From Cuniculiplasma sp. (GTDB taxonomy: Archaea; Thermoplasmatota; Thermoplasmata; Thermoplasmatales; Thermoplasmataceae): 17,449 nt of DNA. The notes under the pieces were generated by a model. That model did no database searches and was not told the origin of the DNA. It saw only the letters and a program-made list of their open reading frames with translations. The position numbers and the translations under genes were made by a program. Where the stretch lies: contig JAGDXN010000086.1 of the NCBI GenBank assembly GCA_023256455.1, positions 3,566-21,014 on the forward strand, given 5' to 3'. How positions within the stretch are numbered: position 1 is the stretch's first letter; every line of letters starts with the position of its first letter. Shown here in pieces: positions 13,784 to 17,449 of the stretch.

Positions 13784-16700
13784 ATATTGCCGTTATAAAT
13801 ACACCTACAACCAGACCTGTTATGGCTGCAATTCCAATTGTAATATATGTCAGAGCAGAGTATGTTGACTGAACTCCAAAGACGACATTTACAACAGCAT
13901 TACCTGAGGCATTAAACATTCCTGAACTGTCTGTGCTTATGTAACCAGACACATTTCCCACAGTGTAACTGACCATTCCGTATGGAACGGTGACGTTGAT
14001 GTCCTGTGTTGTGCTGTTGTAAACCTTTCCATTGACCATTACCGTCCAGTTTGTTCCCGATACCAGACCGGTTTCGTGGAATTCAATGGTATACATGTTC
14101 ATGCTGAAGCTCTCTGTCATGGTCATATTTGAATTGACATTCACAGTTCCTGAATTTGTTGTGGAGAGTGAATAGCCTGAGGGTACTCCTATAAAGTAAT
14201 AGTATGACCCTGCGTTTAGATGGCTGAATGTTATGGAAGTTGATGTGGCTGTCATCTTCATACCGTTGAATATCACATACCAGCTTGTGCCTGATGCAAG
14301 GCCAGATTCCTTAAATGTAACGCTGTAAATGTTTGTCATGCTGTAGTTTTCGTAAATGGTTGTGTTTGAACTTACAATTACATACCCTGATGTTTTTGGA
14401 AGTGAATAGTTTGAAGGAACGCTTACATAGTAGGAATAATTGCCAGCATAAAGACCGCTAAATGTTATGGAAGTTGAGTTGCTGGTCATCTTCATACCGT
14501 TGAATATTACGGACCATTCGGTTCCTGACATCAGACCCTTTTCCTTAAAGGTAACATTGTAGAGATTTACATGGACAAACTGTACAGATATGTTTGTTGT
14601 TCCTTCGATTGCCATAAATCCTACCATGCTATTCCCGGCAACGCCATATGAATTTGTGCTGTTTACTGAAACGTAGTAATATCCCGGTGCAATGTTTGTA
14701 AGGCTTATGGTGTTCATGCTTGAGGTCATGCTGAACATTGGAGCTCCATTCTCAGTCTGAATCATTGAAGACCCATCCTTCAGGGAAGTTACATTTTGGT
14801 AGTTGTATATATTCACTGTCCATTTCATACCTGAGGGCAGACCGGATTCCTTAACATTCAGTGTCGATATGGATGGATTAATCGAGAAAGGCTGCGTGGT
14901 ATTTAGCTGCATTACTCCTAACTTTTCATACACGAAATTATCAGATGATACTGCATACATCTTGTATGGTGTTGGGGCATATATGTAAAAGTCTCCACTG
15001 GTGAACTGATATACATTGCTAGCCTGGCCAAGGGTAATTTCAAGATATCCTACGTCGAAGTAATAGCTGTCAGATGGATTGCTAAGAACAGATACGGTAA
15101 ACTTTGAAGATTCTGCTGGAATTGTTGGATGCATATCGACTCCGACTTGCATCATGCCGTAATCATTGTATGCACCAGTACCGTTGTAATTCCAGTAGTA
15201 GTTGCCGTGGAAATAATCCATGTACGGAACCGTATTGTTTCCAGTGTAAATGTTGCAGTCATAGCTTATTACAGGTGTTTCGGTTATGAAGGCACTGCCA
15301 TTTACAAAATAGCCTGTTCCAGAAAGCGTTAATCCTATCTGGGATGAACCCTCAAGATAATTGGACCAGAATGGATTTGTAAGATTCAACTTAGCCTGTA
15401 TAGAAGCCCCTACAAATAAGTCGTTGTAGAACGACACATTTCCGTACTGGTACGGTGGGTTATAGACAAGAACACCATAACCAAATGCAAATACATTAAT
15501 TTCAGTGACGTTAACATTGGTTGAATTCCATATAACCATTGAACCTTCTATATATCCATTCTGATTGGAAGAATACCATGTTTCAAAGACTCCTCCAACT
15601 ATGCTTACGTTTGTGGAGTTATATACCCACATTGGAAGGTTGTTCGTGTTCAACAGCCCATAGAAATTAGATAATAAACCCGCGAATCCTGAGTATGTTA
15701 CGTTCATGTGGAAATCCGATACTTGTACGTGGTAATTGGTATTATATATGAAAACTCCAGGAAATACAGGGAAGGCGTAGTCGTTTAACTGTGCAAATAT
15801 GGTGTTAATTCCATTTGCACTGCTTGCATCAATTATATATGGGCTGGCTGCAGTTCCCGTTCCGCTGACTGCTGATTCTGTAAGTTGTTTATTTCCGTTT
15901 ATAATTATGGGAGTGTATATACCCTTGCTCATATTGGATTCCAGATTTATCACTGTGGGTGTGGTTACATTCATGTAAGTTTTGTTCCCACCATTAATGT
16001 TATGGTAATTCATCAATGCTTCATATGGGTATCCTGCAGACTTCGGCAGATAGAAACTGAACATTCCACTTCCATTTATGGGTGCCCAGTTCCAGAAGCC
16101 ATGGTTTGCATCGCTGGTGCTTTGCGCTACAAACAGGAAGGCGTTTGAACTGGATATCTTTCCAGTATACTGGTTCACCGTACTGTTTGTTTCATTCCAC
16201 AGGCCATAAACCATGGATGGACCAGAAGTCAGATAGGCTGTGGAACCCATATAATGGACATCCACACCGGTAGAGGTTTCCCCGGTTTCTGAACCAATAT
16301 CATATGCGTTTGGAACATTCATAAACATGTGCATTGTTGTATTATAGTACATAAGATTCATTGAACCGGATATGTTCTGGACTGTTGCTGTGCTTCCTCC
16401 ACCCGGGCCACCTACCATAATTTCAGAGTCATATGGGATGTAGCCCGTTGGAGTCATGGTCGTTCCGCTCACCAGATAATGAAGTGGAGCGGCATTTGTG
16501 GTCGAATTGAATACTGCTTCCTCATAGGTTCCTTGCCTGTTTAACTGAGGAAGGGAATAGTTGAACCACAGAGCCTGCCTTCCGCCAACAATTGATGTGT
16601 TCATATACAGATAAAGATTTAACTTGCTGTTGGGAAGCTGGAATGTTGGACCGAGGATGATTATGGCATTGGGGTAAGATGTCCTTTGGGCTGAGGAACT

Positions 16701-17360
16701 GTAAAGTACATTATTTAATATTGGCTGGCTGGTTCCATCAGGTGTTGTGAAGTTCCATATATTAAGAACAAAGGTCAGCTGATGTGTTCTTGCGGAATAA
16801 TCAACAACGTTCTGTGTCCAGAAGACGTAATTGCTGTTTCCAAACAGATTAACATTGTTTAATATGGAATTAAGCTGGAATGTTACTGTTTGGGGTGCAT
16901 CATCGGCAATGTTGATCGTCTGAAGGTTAGAAAGATTGACATGAGCTGCGACTGATGGGAATGTATAGTTTCTGCCCACGGTTTTTCCGCTCTGATTATA
17001 AAGACCATAAAAACCTATTCCCATAGGTGCCGGTGACTGGCCATAACCAGGAGTTACAACTCCGTTGACTATTTTTGACTGGCTCATAAAGTTAGGAATG
17101 AAAAGATCCTTGATGGGGAGACTGTCATTCTTTGCCAGTCCTATCAATTTCGTTGCCTCCGTTTGTCTGTTAAAGCTTGAACTTCCCTTAAGGTTACTTA
17201 CCTTAACAGGATGGGATGATAGAGAATTACTTACAGTCTTACCTAAATTTGATTGATGATTTGCGGTGCCAGTTGAAGAGGTTAGCGGTACAACAAATAA
17301 CATACCTACCACCATTATGGCAACGACAAATATTGTCAAAAATGCCTTTCTTCTATTCAT
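13770..17360 (-). CDS. Thermopsin-family (peptidase A5) surface protease with beta-helix and repeat domains
   Basis: A 1196-residue secreted, membrane-anchored protein. A signal peptide is clear: MNRRKAF, then a hydrophobic core to about residue 27. Residues 105-400 form a thermopsin-like catalytic domain, with PAPMGIGFYGLY at 110-121, TVTFQLNSILNNVNL and YVFWTQNVVDY at 178-188. Thermopsins are pepsin-like acid proteases; I cannot name the catalytic residues. Residues 498-700 open with GTGTAASPYIID and resemble NosD-type parallel beta-helix repeats (FIYNTNYHVQVSD, VYNSTNVSIVGG, IWNSTNVNVTE). Four Ig-like repeats follow near 832-920, 933-1010, 1011-1088 and 1089-1163, each starting VxFxExGLxSGTxW. 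A final helix (about 1170-1193) ends in RKK, anchoring it with the bulk outside. There are many N-x-S/T sites and one cysteine (Cys702). A box A 26 nt upstream implies a leaderless mRNA. Confidence 0.9.
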   Translation of the reverse strand: MNRRKAFLTIFVVAIMVVGMLFVVPLTSSTGTANHQSNLGKTVSNSLSSHPVKVSNLKGSSSFNRQTEATKLIGLAKNDSLPIKDLFIPNFMSQSKIVNGVVTPGYGQSPAPMGIGFYGLYNQSGKTVGRNYTFPSVAAHVNLSNLQTINIADDAPQTVTFQLNSILNNVNLFGNSNYVFWTQNVVDYSARTHQLTFVLNIWNFTTPDGTSQPILNNVLYSSSAQRTSYPNAIIILGPTFQLPNSKLNLYLYMNTSIVGGRQALWFNYSLPQLNRQGTYEEAVFNSTTNAAPLHYLVSGTTMTPTGYIPYDSEIMVGGPGGGSTATVQNISGSMNLMYYNTTMHMFMNVPNAYDIGSETGETSTGVDVHYMGSTAYLTSGPSMVYGLWNETNSTVNQYTGKISSSNAFLFVAQSTSDANHGFWNWAPINGSGMFSFYLPKSAGYPYEALMNYHNINGGNKTYMNVTTPTVINLESNMSKGIYTPIIINGNKQLTESAVSGTGTAASPYIIDASSANGINTIFAQLNDYAFPVFPGVFIYNTNYHVQVSDFHMNVTYSGFAGLLSNFYGLLNTNNLPMWVYNSTNVSIVGGVFETWYSSNQNGYIEGSMVIWNSTNVNVTEINVFAFGYGVLVYNPPYQYGNVSFYNDLFVGASIQAKLNLTNPFWSNYLEGSSQIGLTLSGTGYFVNGSAFITETPVISYDCNIYTGNNTVPYMDYFHGNYYWNYNGTGAYNDYGMMQVGVDMHPTIPAESSKFTVSVLSNPSDSYYFDVGYLEITLGQASNVYQFTSGDFYIYAPTPYKMYAVSSDNFVYEKLGVMQLNTTQPFSINPSISTLNVKESGLPSGMKWTVNIYNYQNVTSLKDGSSMIQTENGAPMFSMTSSMNTISLTNIAPGYYYVSVNSTNSYGVAGNSMVGFMAIEGTTNISVQFVHVNLYNVTFKEKGLMSGTEWSVIFNGMKMTSNSTSITFSGLYAGNYSYYVSVPSNYSLPKTSGYVIVSSNTTIYENYSMTNIYSVTFKESGLASGTSWYVIFNGMKMTATSTSITFSHLNAGSYYYFIGVPSGYSLSTTNSGTVNVNSNMTMTESFSMNMYTIEFHETGLVSGTNWTVMVNGKVYNSTTQDINVTVPYGMVSYTVGNVSGYISTDSSGMFNASGNAVVNVVFGVQSTYSALTYITIGIAAITGLVVGVFITAIFRKK
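14227..14322 (-). repeat. Direct repeat copy 1 in the thermopsin gene
   Basis: This stretch matches 14461-14556 at an offset of exactly 234 nt (78 codons), including a 23-nt identical block at 14251-14273. It codes for the core of the third Ig-like repeat (WYVIFNGMKMT) and reflects internal duplication. Confidence 0.7.
14461..14556 (-). repeat. Direct repeat copy 2 in the thermopsin gene
   Basis: The partner of the 14227-14322 copy; the identical block lies at 14485-14507. It codes for the core of the second Ig-like repeat (WSVIFNGMKMT). Confidence 0.7.
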
Positions 17361-17382
17361 TGCATGTGGATTATTTAGATGA

Positions 17383-17390
17383 TATAAAAA
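17383..17390 (-). promoter_or_regulatory. Box A of the thermopsin gene
   Basis: The minus strand reads TTTTTATA, centred about 26 nt before the ATG at 17360, a strong match at the leaderless spacing. Confidence 0.55.
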
Positions 17391-17449
17391 GATTTCTTGG
17401 GTGTCACTAATTTTTATAGATCAAGAATTTTTTTCCTTATTAGTATTTG

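Noticed and set aside
1..17449. CRISPR array, insertion sequence, toxin-antitoxin or defence island
   Set aside because: No regularly spaced repeats, transposase-like proteins, terminal repeats or recognisable defence domains were seen; the content is mostly housekeeping.

Overview
The window reads as chromosomal DNA of an acidophilic archaeon of the order Thermoplasmatales (Thermoplasma / Ferroplasma / Cuniculiplasma relatives). The evidence is a group II thermosome subunit closest, from memory, to the Thermoplasma beta subunit, an archaeal Taw1 wyosine-synthesis enzyme, a very large secreted thermopsin-type acid protease, archaeal TATA (box A) elements about 23-34 nt upstream of most first genes, and an intron-less tRNA-Leu without encoded CCA. 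Genus and species cannot be fixed from the sequence alone.

Layout, left to right. (1) 1-1095, minus strand: an isochorismatase-fold protein whose catalytic cysteine position is Glu, coupled by an ATGA overlap to a P-loop kinase of the 2-phosphoglycerate kinase type that runs off the left edge. (2) 1331-1415, plus: tRNA-Leu(UAG). (3) 1670-5513, plus: a hemerythrin-like diiron protein, thermosome subunit thsB, and a 14-helix MOP-superfamily lipid/polysaccharide flippase. (4) 5518-9565, minus: a zinc-ribbon six-helix membrane protein overlapping an uncharacterised gene with methyltransferase-like motifs, then acyl-CoA dehydrogenase and taw1. (5) 9654-11440, plus: inorganic pyrophosphatase and an MFS transporter whose 5' end has no ordinary in-frame start codon. 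(6) 11421-17360, minus: thermopsin-family surface protease, then a ubiD-ubiA pair probably serving quinone (menaquinone) synthesis.

Most functional units are short. The clear co-transcribed pairs are the isochorismatase-like gene with the kinase, the methyltransferase-like gene with the zinc-ribbon membrane protein, and ubiD with ubiA. Gene packing is tight: two convergent pairs are separated by 4 nt or overlap by 20 nt, and no gene-free stretch exceeds 300 nt. The largest gaps (1096-1330 and 1416-1669) hold the promoters flanking the tRNA and nothing else I can support.

I see no CRISPR array, insertion sequence or obvious defence system. The most unusual items are the cysteine-less isochorismatase-like protein paired with a kinase, the methyltransferase-like/zinc-ribbon pair, the broken or non-canonical start of the MFS gene, the 76-nt ubiD/ubiA coding overlap with an altered UbiA motif, the chimeric thermopsin, and a perfect 9-bp inverted repeat surrounding a box A.
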